A stretch of DNA of 64,000 nucleotides from assembly GCA_027257055.1 (NCBI GenBank), contig JAPVLO010000161.1, positions 4,108,501 through 4,172,500 of the forward strand, in the 5' to 3' direction. Made by a program: the position numbers and the translations under genes. How positions within the stretch are numbered: position 1 is the stretch's first letter; each line of letters starts with the position of its first letter. The notes under the pieces are model-generated. The model was given only the letters and a program-made list of their open reading frames with translations. It did not search any database and was not told the origin of the DNA. The DNA is from Cephalopachus bancanus. Its lineage: Eukaryota > Chordata > Mammalia > Primates > Tarsiidae. Below, piece by piece: positions 1 to 11,200 of this stretch.

Positions 1-438
1 TCACAGTGCCTGTAACTGACAATGGAATCTTATCCAAATTTTATATAACAAATCCAAAAAGTCAAGAGGAAAAATGGCAAAGGCTTAAGCAGCCATGTTG
101 CAGAACTTCCTTGTTTTCAGGCACAACAAGAGGTTTTATTCTCATCTTGTTATTTTCTATCCCAGGCCTTGAATCAACTGTTTCTCCGAGGAGCACAGAT
201 TCATTCTAGGGAGAAATGGTATTTAGAGATCAAAGTCTTGTCAGTGAGGGTGTTTATTGCTACTGGAGTGTCATTGTATCTAAGCCTTTGCAATGAACAA
301 AGCTGGACAATACTAATTTTTAAACATAAATATAAATCATTATTTCATACTAATATCTTCAATTCAAATTTGTGATTACAGGATTTTTACTTCTTTTATT
401 TTCTATTTACCTCTCATTGAAAATTTTGGTTCTTAGTG
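1..438. other. No recognisable feature
   Basis: AT-rich intronic sequence. I see no repeat family or convincing coding signal. Confidence 0.5.
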
Positions 439-754
439 ACATAATTTCTTTTTTTGTTTTTTGAGTTGGAGTCTCACTTTTTTGCCCAGACTTGAGTGCA
501 GTCGCATGCTCCTGGCCACTGTAACCTCAACCTGCAGGGCTCCAGTGATCCTTCTACCTCAGCCTTCCAAGTAGCTGGCACTACAGGCGTGTACTACCAT
601 GCCCAGCTAATTATTGATTGATTGTAGAGATGAGGTCTTGCCAAGTTGCCCAGGTAGGTCTCGAACTCATGGGTTCAGGCAATCCACTCACCTCGGCCTC
701 CCAAATTGCTGGGATTACAGGCTGAGCCACCGAGCCTGGCCAACATAATTTCTT
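439..754 (-). mobile_element. Alu (window-specific subfamily), antisense, with TSD
   Basis: Full-length dimeric Alu at 451-742, flanked by the 12-bp target-site duplication ACATAATTTCTT at both ends. The poly-T is on the left, so the element lies on the minus strand. It is more diverged than the other copies: its B-box region reads GAGTTCGAG rather than GGGTTCGAG. Confidence 0.95.
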
Positions 755-1695
755 ATTTGTTTTATCCTATATATGTAAGCAATAGTTTCAAAATAGGCAT
801 ACTAACTAATAAGTTGACTGAATGAAGTTTAATATTTCTCTGTGGTTTGTTTTGCCCTTAGGATTTATTTCACTAGAAATATATAATCAACACTCTATGT
901 TTTAGAGTTATTTGAAATAATGTTCTCTGTGTGGTTCTGTCACCTCCTTGATATAGAATGTTAGAATTATATGGCAATGAGCGATGACATTCACTTTTTT
1001 CCTTTTTTACTGAGGTTACAAATTAATTGATGTAACTCAGTTGAACTAAACTTTTAGCATTTGTTAGAAACTGCTATGTAGTCACAGCAATGTGTACCAT
1101 ACACTCTATTTTTAGGCTTGTTTCTACCCAGCATCCTCTCAGGCTTTTAGTTCTATAATGCCCAGCAACCCATACAGTGAGAGAAGCTGCAGGTCTGGAC
1201 TTCTATTTAACGTGAATTTGCTTTGTGCACAAATTTTCCCCAGTCCACCTTCACTGTGGCTGGGCTCATGTTTCTGATTTGCTGAAGGCTCTGTGATTAT
1301 TATTACTAGAGCATTGTGAAGAAATCCAAGAACTTCCAGGCTTATGAAAAAAATTGTCCTCCCCCCAAATTATTCCACTAGTTTTCAGAGTTAAACTAAA
1401 TCCTTGTATAGGAAAGCTGAGCTAGTGAGAACTAGTCCACAGAGGGGTAAGAGAGGTTCCTTAAAATTCTAAAAATGGGAGAGCAGAGAGAAGAGAAGAG
1501 AAACCACAGTGAGAAGAGCCCATAGGCTGGACCTTCTCTGTGTCCTTCATTGAAAAGCCTTTTTTGTTTTTGCACCACAAGTTAGTCAATGTTCAGAATA
1601 CTAAGCTCAAGAAGGCCAGCTAGTAGGTACAAATTTTAAGAACAGGTTTCTACAAATATCATTACATTTAGATGGGACAGACAAAGAAGCACTTA
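755..1695. other. No recognisable feature
   Basis: Non-repetitive, AT-rich intron. No coding signal. Confidence 0.5.
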
Positions 1696-1699
1696 AAAG

Positions 1700-1945
1700 A
1701 AATACCTACTTTTGATTGGCACTAACATTATGCCAGACACGATGCTAGGCACTTGATAAACATATTATTCAATGCTCATGAGTATTCAATGCTCTTTAGT
1801 CATTGTTGATCCCACTTTGCAGGTGATGAAACTGGGATTGACAGGAGTCAGGTAGTTTGTCTAAGGTTTTACATCTAATAAATAGAAGAGCCAGATTGCA
1901 ACCCAAATCTATCTGACTCTACGCTTCTGTGACTCTTGCCACCTA
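1700..1945 (-). repeat. MIR SINE, antisense
   Basis: Matches the reverse complement of MIR: 'GCCAGACACGATGCTAGGCAC', then 'TTGCAGGTGATGAAACTGG', then 'AGAGCCAGATTGCAACCCAA'. A 17-bp unit containing TATTCAATGCTC is tandemly duplicated at about 1766-1799. Confidence 0.8.
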
Positions 1946-4577
1946 ATGGGACAGAATATTTATTCATCCAGAGCACTTCATTCTTCCGCCATCTGGATAA
2001 CTATGACAATACTGCAGATACACAGTGATATAGTCATATTGTAGGTGCTAACGGTGTTGCTTGCATATAATGCATATCATAAAAAACTTCATTTGTAATA
2101 GATACGACGTTCGTAATCCTTATGTAGACACTCAGATAGATACCCTGCCCATATATATTTCATGTAATACACTATCTCAATATGCAGAGAACTGTAGTTA
2201 TGCAATAAACAAAAATGTGTTTGAAACAGCATGAAATTGGATTTCCTCATCCATAAATTGTGTTATATTTATGTCTAAGTCATAGTTCAAGAAATAGAAC
2301 CGCAATGTTGATATTTTTATAAATGGTGTGTAATGTATTTCTATTAAGGGGAGATATATTTGCTGTGCTGAAATGTATTATCATAATAGCCAAACCATTT
2401 ACTCTACCACTGGAAAATAGTGTGGTATTCTGTTTGGAATTTCACTTGCCTGCTTCCAGCCTGCCTGATCTGTTATAAATTATTGTAGGCATCTGTGAGT
2501 TATTTTATAGGAAGCATCCATCTATTTTTACAACTCCAAAAAGTCTGTCACTCTCATTCATCTCCCTGGGAATAAAGCAATAATTTGATTCTCTATAAAA
2601 GTGAACCTGAATTTACACCATCTTCTTCAGTTGGGACATTGGTGATGTGGGTGATTTATGGCTCCATGTTTCTGGGGCAGGGGACTAGAAGGTAGCATCC
2701 TAGTGTGTTTGTCATTGTTTTCTATTTCCACAGGAAATGGGGCGGGACTTAACCTGTCTCTGTTTTATTTAGGACATAACTATTTTGTTTCCATGTCCAT
2801 GTAGGACTGTTGAACACTGTGCCACAAGGAACAGCCACAGGGTCCTGAGTTGCTCCCTGCATCCCTGGATCCAATAGTTGGGTAGACGTCTATGAACAAG
2901 CCAGGGACACTGTGATGTTCTTAACCTTCAAGGACCTACACTGCATTGCTTGCATTTTCAGGGCTTCAGCAGAAAAGTGGCTGAGTGTCTGGGAGCCTCT
3001 GGGTATTTGCTGCCTGTCACACAGGCCGGTTATCTGTTTTTTGGTGTACCATCTCTTGGCTCATTGGTGATGGGCTTGTTTGAGAATGTCAGTGTTTTAT
3101 CTCCTCTTCCCTTGCTAAGATGCCAAGGGGAGTAATGTCCCTGTGTTAGCTGCCTGTAGTGAGTGGGACCAATACTGTTTGTGCCTGGAACTGTGGGTGC
3201 TTCTAGGGCCAGGGAAGTGGGCAGTAGAAAGATTGTGAATTGTCACTAAAACAGGAGGTGGGGACACGAACAGGAAGGGCTGGAGTGTGTAACTGGAGAA
3301 CTGGAGTGCCAGGAAGACCAGAGGGAAAAATGAGCCAAGCCTTGCAAAGAACACCTGAGACAAGTGGGATCTGTCCGGTACCCAGGACAGTCTTTCCCAC
3401 GCAGTCTGCAGCATGATGCTGGCTTGGGTAGGCTGGCTGCATCGAAATGTCTACAGAGTAAGGCAACCCATTATTCAGCTGCAGAACCCACTGAGGAATC
3501 TGGTTTCGTGTATGAAACATCTCTGACACCTCTTGTTCTGCATCTGGATGGTTTGTGCTGGGGCCTGTCCCTGATTGGAAATATTCGTCCTTGAATAGCA
3601 TTTCAAATATTACATACTGGCTTAGCTCAGCAAGAAAACTACTCATACCAATGACCTTCATTATTGTGGAAGCTCTTATTTAAACCAGTTAGTTTTTTGG
3701 GGGGGAAAGGCTAAATGGAAATCTGGTAGATGGATTTGCCAATTTTAGGCCTCATTCTTGAAGCTACTGTCTATAAGTGTATAGAATGCCATGGAAGGGA
3801 ACATCTTTCAGTGGATAGTCACCTGTAGCCACTGTCTGCCATTACAGAAAATGAAATGGCACCCCATTTCACTATTTTATAATGAATATGCTTCCCTTTT
3901 GAAAATCTTAAAGGCAAATACATTGTGCATCTGACACCTCCATAAATTTTAAAGTATTCAAGCTTAGAAATACAACTAAGGGTTTCCTCCATGTGACAGA
4001 AATGGAAAGAACTAAAATTTCACATATTCTTTGAAGCTTATATTTATTTTTGAGGCACATTCAGATTCCATTTCTCCTACAAGAACAACCATGTAGGATA
4101 TTACAAAGGTCCATTTTGTGAACGTAAAAGAGGGCAAAGGAATGTGCAGATTTCAGTGAAAAGCCTTCCTTTTCTATTTTATGTTTTGGCTTCTGATGGC
4201 ACTCACAACCAATTCTTTTTTTGCTCACCTGGAAAATCAGTCATTTCTTCAGGCTTAAGTGGTAATGGGAATTTGAGGCTCTTTTTTTGAGAAGTTATCA
4301 AGGGAAATGACTCCAGAGGCATGCGGTGGGTCTGGAACAAACAGGTGTGGACTGCTGAAATCTGAGAGCACCTAGGCAGGTCTGGAGCTTGCTCTGTGGA
4401 GAAAGAGAGTGCCTAAAGATGCTGAGGCTACTTAAAGAACAAGGATATTATGAGAGACTCCAGTATAAAGCTGCTAAGAGAGCTATACTCAGGTGGGAGG
4501 GGATAAGGCAGGATTTCTTGAGAACTAGACAAGGGAGGAATCAGATGGGCTCGAGGGGTTGGCCGATATTCCTGTTC
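1946..4577. other. Long stretch without recognisable repeats or genes
   Basis: About 2.6 kb with no repeat I can name. Around 3110-3660 several overlapping open frames (up to 152 codons on the minus strand) occur on both strands. None resembles a known protein, so I read them as chance. Confidence 0.4.
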
Positions 4578-4669
4578 TAGCTTCCTAACAACCCAAAACT
4601 GAATGGTTTAAAAATAGCAGTCATTTTATTATCTCTCCTGTGCACCAGAAATGTAGGCAGGAAACAGTG

Positions 4670-5105
4670 TGTTATAGGTTAACTTGTCTCCCGAAAAAGA
4701 AATGCTGAAGTTCAAATTCCTGGTGTCTGTGACTATGACGTTATTTAGAATCAAGTTAACATGAGGTAATGAGAGTGGGCCCTATTCCAGTATTATGACT
4801 GGTGTCCTTCGAAGAGGGGAAGACGTAGACACAGGAGATATCAAGTGACAACAAGGCAGAAGTTGGAGTGACGCAGCTTCAAGCCAAGGAAAGCTAAGGA
4901 TTGGTGGCCACCACCAGAAGCTAGGGAGAAGACAAGGAGGGATGATCCCGTAGAGATTTGAGAGGGAACTTGGCCCTCCTGACATCTTGATTTTTGACTT
5001 CCAGCCTCCAAAGTCCCAAATGTGAGCTGTGAATAATACACTTCTGTAGTGTTCAGCCATCCAGCTTGTGGTCCTTTGTCATGGCAGCTCTAGGAAGCTA
5101 ATACC
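4670..5105 (+). mobile_element. MaLR LTR (MLT1 type), sense
   Basis: Follows the MLT1 consensus along its length: starts TGTTATAG, has 'GACTGGTGTCCTT', 'GCCAAGGAAAGCTAAGGATTG', 'CACCAGAAGCTAGG', 'CTTCCAGCCTCCA', and ends 'GGCAGCTCTAGGAAGCTAAT'. A solo LTR of an old non-autonomous mammalian retrotransposon. The 90 bp before it (AAACTGAATGGTTTAAAAATA...) may be the edge of a still older antisense LTR. Confidence 0.85.
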
Positions 5106-5675
5106 TTGGGGACAGTCCCTCTTTGTTTCACAAGGTCTGGGGCCTCAGGATGACGATTGGAATTATATGCAGTGTTCATCACATGTCTGGAAGCTGATGC
5201 TAGCTGTCAAATGGAACCTCAGCTTAGCTATGTAGAGCACTGCTATGTGGCCTCCTGGATGTTTTCTTTGGGTAAGCTAGTTTGGGCATCTTCCTAGCAG
5301 GGTGGCTGGGTTCCAGGAACAAATTTTCATAAAAAGAGCCATGAGGAAGTCTTATCAACTTTTATGATGTCACCGTGGAAGTCACATAGTGTCACTTCTG
5401 CCACAGTCACAATTCAAGGGAGCCCCGGATCCAAGAGGACACTTCTTGATGGACAGGGCATCAAGGTCTCATTACAGAAGAGCATGTGGAATGGGAAATA
5501 TAGTTGCAGCAAATTTTGAAACATACAACCGGCGATAGTGGGTAGATTAGACATTCCCTGTCCAAGGGTAGGTGCTGCTGTCCCTTCCCCTTGTGATTCT
5601 GCCAATTTCCTTCCGGGTATCTCTGCTTCCAAAGTGGTCCTTACAATGTGGGTCTGGTCTCCCATCCAAAAAGGA
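5106..5675. other. No recognisable feature
   Basis: Non-repetitive intron. Confidence 0.45.
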
Positions 5676-5905
5676 GTTAAATTCAATTCAATACATTTCT
5701 GAGTCCTGCAGACAATAAAGTGAACTAAATAGGGTGCCAGGCCCTGGGTCAGCAGACAAGAAAGGCTGCTGGCCTAGGAGAGTTACAGTGATGGAAGATG
5801 TAAGCAGATAAACCAAGACCAAAGTACCATAGGTCATACGAAGGAGAGTGTTAGAGACCTGGAGGCCAAAGAGGCTTCCTGGCAGAAGTAATGACATTGG
5901 CCCCA
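5676..5905 (-). repeat. Probable LINE-2 3' end, antisense
   Basis: Weak match to antisense L2: 'AATTCAATACATTTCTGAGTCC', 'GGGTGCCAGGCCCTGGG', and later 'CTTCCTGGCAGAAG'. Boundaries are approximate. Confidence 0.5.
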
Positions 5906-6534
5906 TTTCAGGACACCCCTGTAGCCAGTGCTACATGAGTGCTTTGCTTGACAACATGGGGCCTGCTTCTTCTGCCTTGCCTCTGAGTCTTTCTCTGTGT
6001 TCCCTGGATTACTCATCTTACTGGTCCTAGCCTTCATCTTTTCTCACAAGTCCCTATTTCTTTCTGCGATAGCATTGTGGCCTCATCTCTCACTATGAGA
6101 AGGGATGTCATTTTCTAATTCAGAACACAGGAACAACTCGCATGCTAGAAGAGACCTGTCTCTCTGATAAGTCTATCTGACTCCCCTCAGAGCAGCAGAA
6201 TGTGCCATTATCACCCTGTGGCTAACAACTGGACCCCTTGGCCAGCAAAGACGTGAGCAGTACTCCTATTGTGTCTGCATGGACCTCACACTTATGAAGA
6301 TACAACAGCTGTGTTTATCATTTCTCTTATCTTGATTTGGTGGTAGTTTTTTGTTTCCAGTGTAATTTGGGGGTTTATTTGGATGTCTTTTTATTCTTTT
6401 TCAATTTAATAGATTCAAGATAGAAAGTCTTGGGAGATCCATCTATAGAAGTGAGATGCCTCAGCTAATTTTCTAGAAACATTTTAACATGAAATTAGAG
6501 GGGAAAAGAATCAATAGGAATGCCTAGAATTCAA

Positions 6535-7040
6535 TGGGTCCGCAAGTATTTATTGAGCATCTAACATGTCCTGGCACTCTGTGCACTCTGTGAGGTCTGG
6601 GGTAGTCAGAGTTCTTCAAGTCATTGGAGTTACTTCATGTAACTACATGCATACAAATAGGCAGTAAGACATCAGGAAGAAAGATCTGAAGGAAGAATAT
6701 TAAACAAGATGAGAAAGAACAGGGAGATTTAGTGGTGGGCTAGGGAGCTGGTGGGCAAGGATAACCTCTCTAGGGAATGACATTGAAGCACGACCCGAAG
6801 GAGGAAGGAGATAGCCAGGCAGAGTGCAGCCAAGATTATTCTAAGCAGAAATCAGGACTCATAGATGTCTCAAGATCTGTAGACAAATTCCCAGGACCTG
6901 GGGAAGGCCTATGACCGAGCAGAATGAGCCTGGTGCTGGAAAGACAGGAAGGAGCTGGAATTTGCAGAACCTCATAGGCCACCAAGAGGCTTGAGGACTT
7001 GATCCAACTTTAACGAGAAATCCACACAATCCCACATGGC
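6535..7040 (-). repeat. LINE-2 3' end, antisense
   Basis: Begins 'CAAGTATTTATTGAGCATCTA' and continues 'TGTCCTGGCACTCTGTG', the complement of the L2 tail. It carries on through the usual purine-rich antisense L2 body ('GGAAGGAGATAGCCAGGCAGAG', 'ACTTGATCCAACTTTAA'). A 9-bp unit GCACTCTGT is duplicated near 6575. Confidence 0.7.
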
Positions 7041-7434
7041 TCAGGACAGACTTGGTTGAGAAATAGGACTAAGAGGAGATAGACTTGTCCGATTGCATTG
7101 GGGAAGCTCTGTGTTTAAGGCCTCTGCTCTTTTTTAAGAGGTCGGTGGCACCCTCTGAGTGTCAGCCTTTGTGGGTCTCTCAAGGGTGACCACCTGGGCA
7201 GGGCCAGCCAGAACTGGGGGCTGACCAGGGCCGGTGAGCTTCACTGGTGGTGGAAGTGAGGTCTTAGCCAGTGCCTCAAGGATCCCTGAGTTCGAATCTT
7301 GTTTTGCCATCTCATTCCGTGCCATCTTCAGAAATACCCTTCCCCCTGCTGGAACAGCTCTGAGCACCAGCCAAGGGCCAGCTGAATTTTAAACCTAGGT
7401 TATTTCTTCTGCCTGAATTGAGGTTCTTAGAGAT

Positions 7435-7650
7435 GTCCTGGAGTTTCACCCACTAAAGCAGAATTTCTCACCCGGATGATGCTGTTGCAGTTTTGACTTT
7501 GGGCTAAGTAATTTCTCATTGTGTTTGTGGGTATTGGGGGAGGTGTCCAGCGTATTGTAGGATGTACAGCAGTATCTCTGCTCTCCACCCACCAGATGCC
7601 AGCAGTGCCCCACCACTGAACCAAGTTGTGACAACCAACAACATTCCCTT
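7435..7650. mobile_element. hAT-type non-autonomous DNA transposon fragment
   Basis: Resembles an old hAT MITE: 'GGTGTCCAGCGTATTGTAGGATG', 'CCACCAGATGCCAGCAGTGCC', 'GTTGTGACAACCAACAA'. I cannot name the family with certainty. Confidence 0.5.
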
Positions 7651-7727
7651 GGGGGAGAGGTGGAGCAGGGACCCTTGGTTGAGATTCAGATTATGCATTC
7701 TCAAGAGGGCAATATGGCCCCTAAGGG

Positions 7728-7918
7728 CACAAAACATTGGTTCTTGGGGGAAAAGGAATCTTGGATGTTATAGTAGTTTGTAGTCCTCCAAAGAGCCACA
7801 GTACACAAACAGATATACAGCCTGTCCATGGTATTAAAATTTCATGGAGGAGGAGGACAGTTTTTAAAAAACTGTCTAAAAAGGGGGTGATAATCAAAAA
7901 CAAGACTGAGGAACATTA
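7728..7918 (+). mobile_element. hAT MITE, same family as the copy near 27.7 kb
   Basis: Contains 'TTCTTGGGGGAAAAGGA' and ends 'GGGGGTGATAATCAAAAACA...GAGGAACATTAG', matching the end of the 27.6-27.9 kb element ('GGGGGTGATAATGGAAAAAA...GAGAAACAGT'). Confidence 0.6.
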
Positions 7919-8084
7919 GTTTAGATAGAGAGAGAGAGCCAGTTTTTTCAGGTGCATAGGAAGCTGGAAATTGAACTGGGAACCCAAAGGGTACATTGGG
8001 GAGGGTCAGGCAGGGGATTAGCAAAGCACAGAAGGACAAGGTGGTGGTTTGAGTGCTCACAGCAACACCTTGATGCATGTGTTC

Positions 8085-8200
8085 TTAATTATTTCCCATT
8101 TTATGGGTGGCAGACTGAGGCACTTCTGCTTAAGTAATTGGCAGAGCTGCAGTAAGAAGTCAACGTCTAGTGCCTGTACCCTGTGCCACAACTGACCTGT
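8085..8200 (-). repeat. MIR SINE fragment, antisense
   Basis: 'CCCATTTTATGGGTGGCAGAC', 'TGAGGCACTTCTGCTTAAGTAA' and 'GGCAGAGCTGCAGTAAGAAG' follow the antisense MIR core. Confidence 0.7.
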
Positions 8201-8621
8201 ATCCCTGGAGGAATGAGACCTAAAAGAACCCATCAGAGGGATTTGCACCTTGGGGGGTGGGGCGCATTTTAGATCATGGATCTACAGAGGGCAGAGGGAG
8301 ATACAGAGAGGCAACTGGGAAGGGAGCAGGGGGAACACAGGAAAATAGGGGTAAGTAGGAAGAGCCCTGCAAATTGGGAAGTTACACGAGAGGGCGACAA
8401 GGGACTGAGAGTCCGTCAAGTGTGTCACGAACCGACCTTCGAGTGTCAGTGAAATCCTAGTGTGACTTTCTCCTGGTGCCATTACACAGCTCTTTCTTCC
8501 CCAGTGGCTACAGAAAGGGACAGAGCGGGTTTACCTGAGTAGCTGCAGATGGTCCCTTTCCATCAGACCCATGCAATACTGGCCTTTGCCATGGCCTCTC
8601 CTACTTACTTAGTGAATCAAT

Positions 8622-8947
8622 ACACCTCCTGGCTGGGCTCGGTGGCTCAGCCTGTAATCCCGCACCTTTGGGAGGCTGAGGTGAGTGGATTGCCTGAGCC
8701 CGCGAGTTCGAGACCCACCCGGGCAACTTGGCGAGACCTCATCTCTACAATAAAAATAAAAAATTAGCTGGGTGTGGTAGCACACGCCTGTATTTCCAGC
8801 TACTTGGAAGGCTGAGGCGGAAGGATCGCCGGAGCCCAGCAAGTCGAGGCTGCGGTGGCCGGGAGCGGCCACTGCACTCCAGTCTCGGTGACAGAGTGAG
8901 ACTCCAACTCAAAAAAAAAAAAAAAAACCAAAAAAAAACACCTCCTG
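8622..8947 (+). mobile_element. Alu (window-specific subfamily), sense, with TSD
   Basis: Dimeric Alu at 8632-8937 between two copies of ACACCTCCTG. It carries the local diagnostic 5' end, a GGGAGCGGCC right-arm hairpin (8855-8872) and an A-rich tail interrupted by CC. Confidence 0.96.
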
Positions 8948-9695
8948 ACTTCCCTGGGGGCCCATTTCAGTTGACTTCTTTCTTGTCCTAAACTCATGAT
9001 CTTTTCAGGAAGGAATTTTGCGAACATCCCTTAATTTTTTAAAAAAATGCGTGGAGTATTTCTCACTCAAGCAATGTATCTCCAAAGAGAAATAATGCTG
9101 TTTTGTGCCATTTTTGGCAAATATTGCTCTCTCAGACTCAAAATTTTAGCTGTTTTTATCTTCAGGCTGTGCTGAGCAAGGGCTTTCGTGTCCAGTCTGA
9201 AGAGGCCATTGCTGGAGAGGCAGTTCCCAGCCCCCAGCACGTATCCCCAAACAGATTGACCCTCCTTGACTCGCCAGTGGTAACCCGGGAAGGCAGTAAA
9301 AGCGGCACCTTTGATGTTTCGGCTTTGAGAAAATTACTCTAATGTGGAGTAATTGGAGCATTTCAAATTAGGAATGGAATTATGATAATTGACTCTACGT
9401 GTTACTCTCTACAAGATGGTTCTTGCACACAGATGAGGTTTTGCTTCTGCCTCTGTCTCTCTGCAGCTACTGGGAGATAAGTCAGGCCTGTCGCCATGTT
9501 GCAGGCGAAGTGCCAAAGCAGATCATTTTCAGACTCCCGGATTAATTGTATAGTTCCATCGGAGGGACCCAAAAGTTTGTGGAGTATAAACAGTGACATA
9601 TCTGTGCCTGTTGTCAGCTGGCCTGTGCTTGAACCCCTCCAGTGACCAGACACTCACCATTTGGTGACAACTGCCATCAGACTGCTGGGAACACT
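8948..9695. other. No recognisable feature
   Basis: Non-repetitive intron. A 79-codon open frame ends at 9342, but nothing supports it as an exon. Confidence 0.45.
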
Positions 9696-9699
9696 GGAA

Positions 9700-9880
9700 A
9701 TAGTGTTTTTAATGGCTAGCCTAAATCCAGTGCTATGCTAAGTACTCAGGACCTTATTTTCTTCTTGAGCTGCCATTATTATTATTATTATCATCATCAC
9801 CATCATCATTACTCAAGCAAGGAAGTTATCACAGTTCTCACAAGAGGAGAGGCCAGGTTTTGAACTCAATGAGTGTGCCT
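9700..9880 (-). repeat. MIR-like fragment with an ATT/ATC microsatellite
   Basis: 'CCAGTGCTATGCTAAGTACTC' and later 'AGGCCAGGTTTTGAACTCAA' fit antisense MIR. A (ATT)n(ATC)n tract at about 9776-9812 has grown between the two parts. Confidence 0.6.
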
Positions 9881-9888
9881 CCAGAGGC

Positions 9889-10142
9889 TTTTTTTTTTTT
9901 GAGTTGGAGTCTCGCTCTGTCGCCCAGACTGGAGTGCAATGGCTGCTCCCGGCCACCACAGCCTCGACCTGCTGGGCTCCGGCGATCCTTCCGCCTCAAC
10001 CTTCCAAGTAGCTGGAACTAGAGGCGCGCGCTACCACGCCTGGCTAATTTTTTGATTTATTGTAGAGATGAGGTCTCGCCAAGTTCCCCGGGCAGGTCTC
10101 GAACCCACAGGCTCAGGCAATCCACTCACCTCAGCCTCCCAA
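9889..10142 (-). mobile_element. Alu, antisense, 5' truncated
   Basis: Poly-T followed by GAGTTGGAGTCTCGCTCTG on the left. The element stops at CAGCCTCCC on the right, so roughly the first 30 nt of the Alu are missing. No clear target-site duplication. It lies head-to-head with the next Alu, 33 bp away. Confidence 0.93.
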
Positions 10143-10160
10143 GGTTTTATTAACCATCAT

Positions 10161-10499
10161 GAAATACTGCCCTGGCTGGTCACGGTGGCTCAAGCCTGTA
10201 ATCCCAGCCCTTTGGGAGGCCGAGGCAAGAGGATTTCCTGAGCCCAAGGAGTTCGAGACCAGACTGGGTAACTTGGTGAGACCTCATATCTCCAATATAT
10301 CAAAAAAAAAAAAAGATTAACCAAGTGTGGTAGTGCACGCCTGTAGTTCTGGCTACTTAAAAAGTCTAAGGCGAAAGAATTGCCTGAGCCCAGTAGGTCA
10401 ACACTGGGGTGGCCATATGCGTGCCACTGCACTACAGCCTGGGTGACAGTGAGACTCTGACTCAAAAAAGAAAAGAAAAGAAAAGAAATACTGCCCTGG
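10161..10499 (+). mobile_element. Older-type Alu, sense, with TSD
   Basis: Alu at 10176-10484 between two copies of the 15-bp TSD GAAATACTGCCCTGG. It has the ordinary 'GGAGTTCGAGACCAG' box rather than the local GGGTTCGAGACCC variant, plus many private changes, so it belongs to an older shared subfamily. The tail is (AAAAG)n. Confidence 0.95.
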
Positions 10500-11070
10500 A
10501 GCCTTAGCACGGTGTTTCCCTATGACTCTCATATGAGGAATGGGCTCCGATCACCGGAGCTCTGTGGCACAAGTTCAAGTCCTCTTCTGTACAACATTTC
10601 TTCAGATAATTGACTCTCAGTGTCTACTCACCTTTCACGAGGCCCTCTCTTCTCTAGAGTGAGCGTACCTAGTTCCTCACTAGTGCTCTATTCTAGTGTT
10701 TCAAGCAGCCTACTGTCAGTGCCTTCTCCTCTAATGTTGTCCAGAAAAAGAACATGACCCTTCATATATGGCAAAGAGCAAGGTGTGGGACAAGGATATG
10801 TCCTGTCCCTCATTCTAGAATCTATGCTTAAAGCCTAAGATCACATCATGCTGTGGACACAGATTGAATCACCACACCTGTTTCCCACAGACAAAAGAAT
10901 ATTTGGAGGATATCCCTTCACAAACCATCAGTGAAACTTCATTGAAAAGACCTAACTCAGAGATATCCTGAGAGCTGTTCACATTCTTCACCCTCAAACT
11001 TGGCTCAATCTTCAATACTATGTATTTAAACTTAGGGAAAATTTGACTTGGTGCCAAACTGTTTATTATT
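10500..11070. other. No recognisable feature
   Basis: Non-repetitive intron. Confidence 0.45.
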
Positions 11071-11071
11071 C

Positions 11072-11200
11072 ATCCTCGTGCTCATTTATTCACTGTTTAC
11101 AGAGCAGCAGAACACCTACCGAGTTTCAAGGAGAGTGCTGGGTTCTGGGGATAGAAAGGTGAAGAAGTTGCAAGCTCTGTTCTCCACAAATGAAAAGAAG
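11072..11200 (-). repeat. Probable LINE-2 3' end, antisense
   Basis: 'ATTTATTCACTGTTTACAGAG', 'AACACCTACCGAGTTTCAAGG' and 'GTGCTGGGTTCTGGGGATAG' resemble the complement of the L2 tail. Confidence 0.55.

Noticed and set aside
3203..3661. 152-codon open frame on -
   Set aside because: Overlaps open frames on both strands and has low-information sequence rich in Ser, Pro and Leu. Nothing recognisable; no splice or promoter support.
9103..9342. Possible exon after a TTTTTATCTTCAG acceptor
   Set aside because: The acceptor is good and the frame is open, but no donor site follows before the stop and the peptide matches nothing I know.
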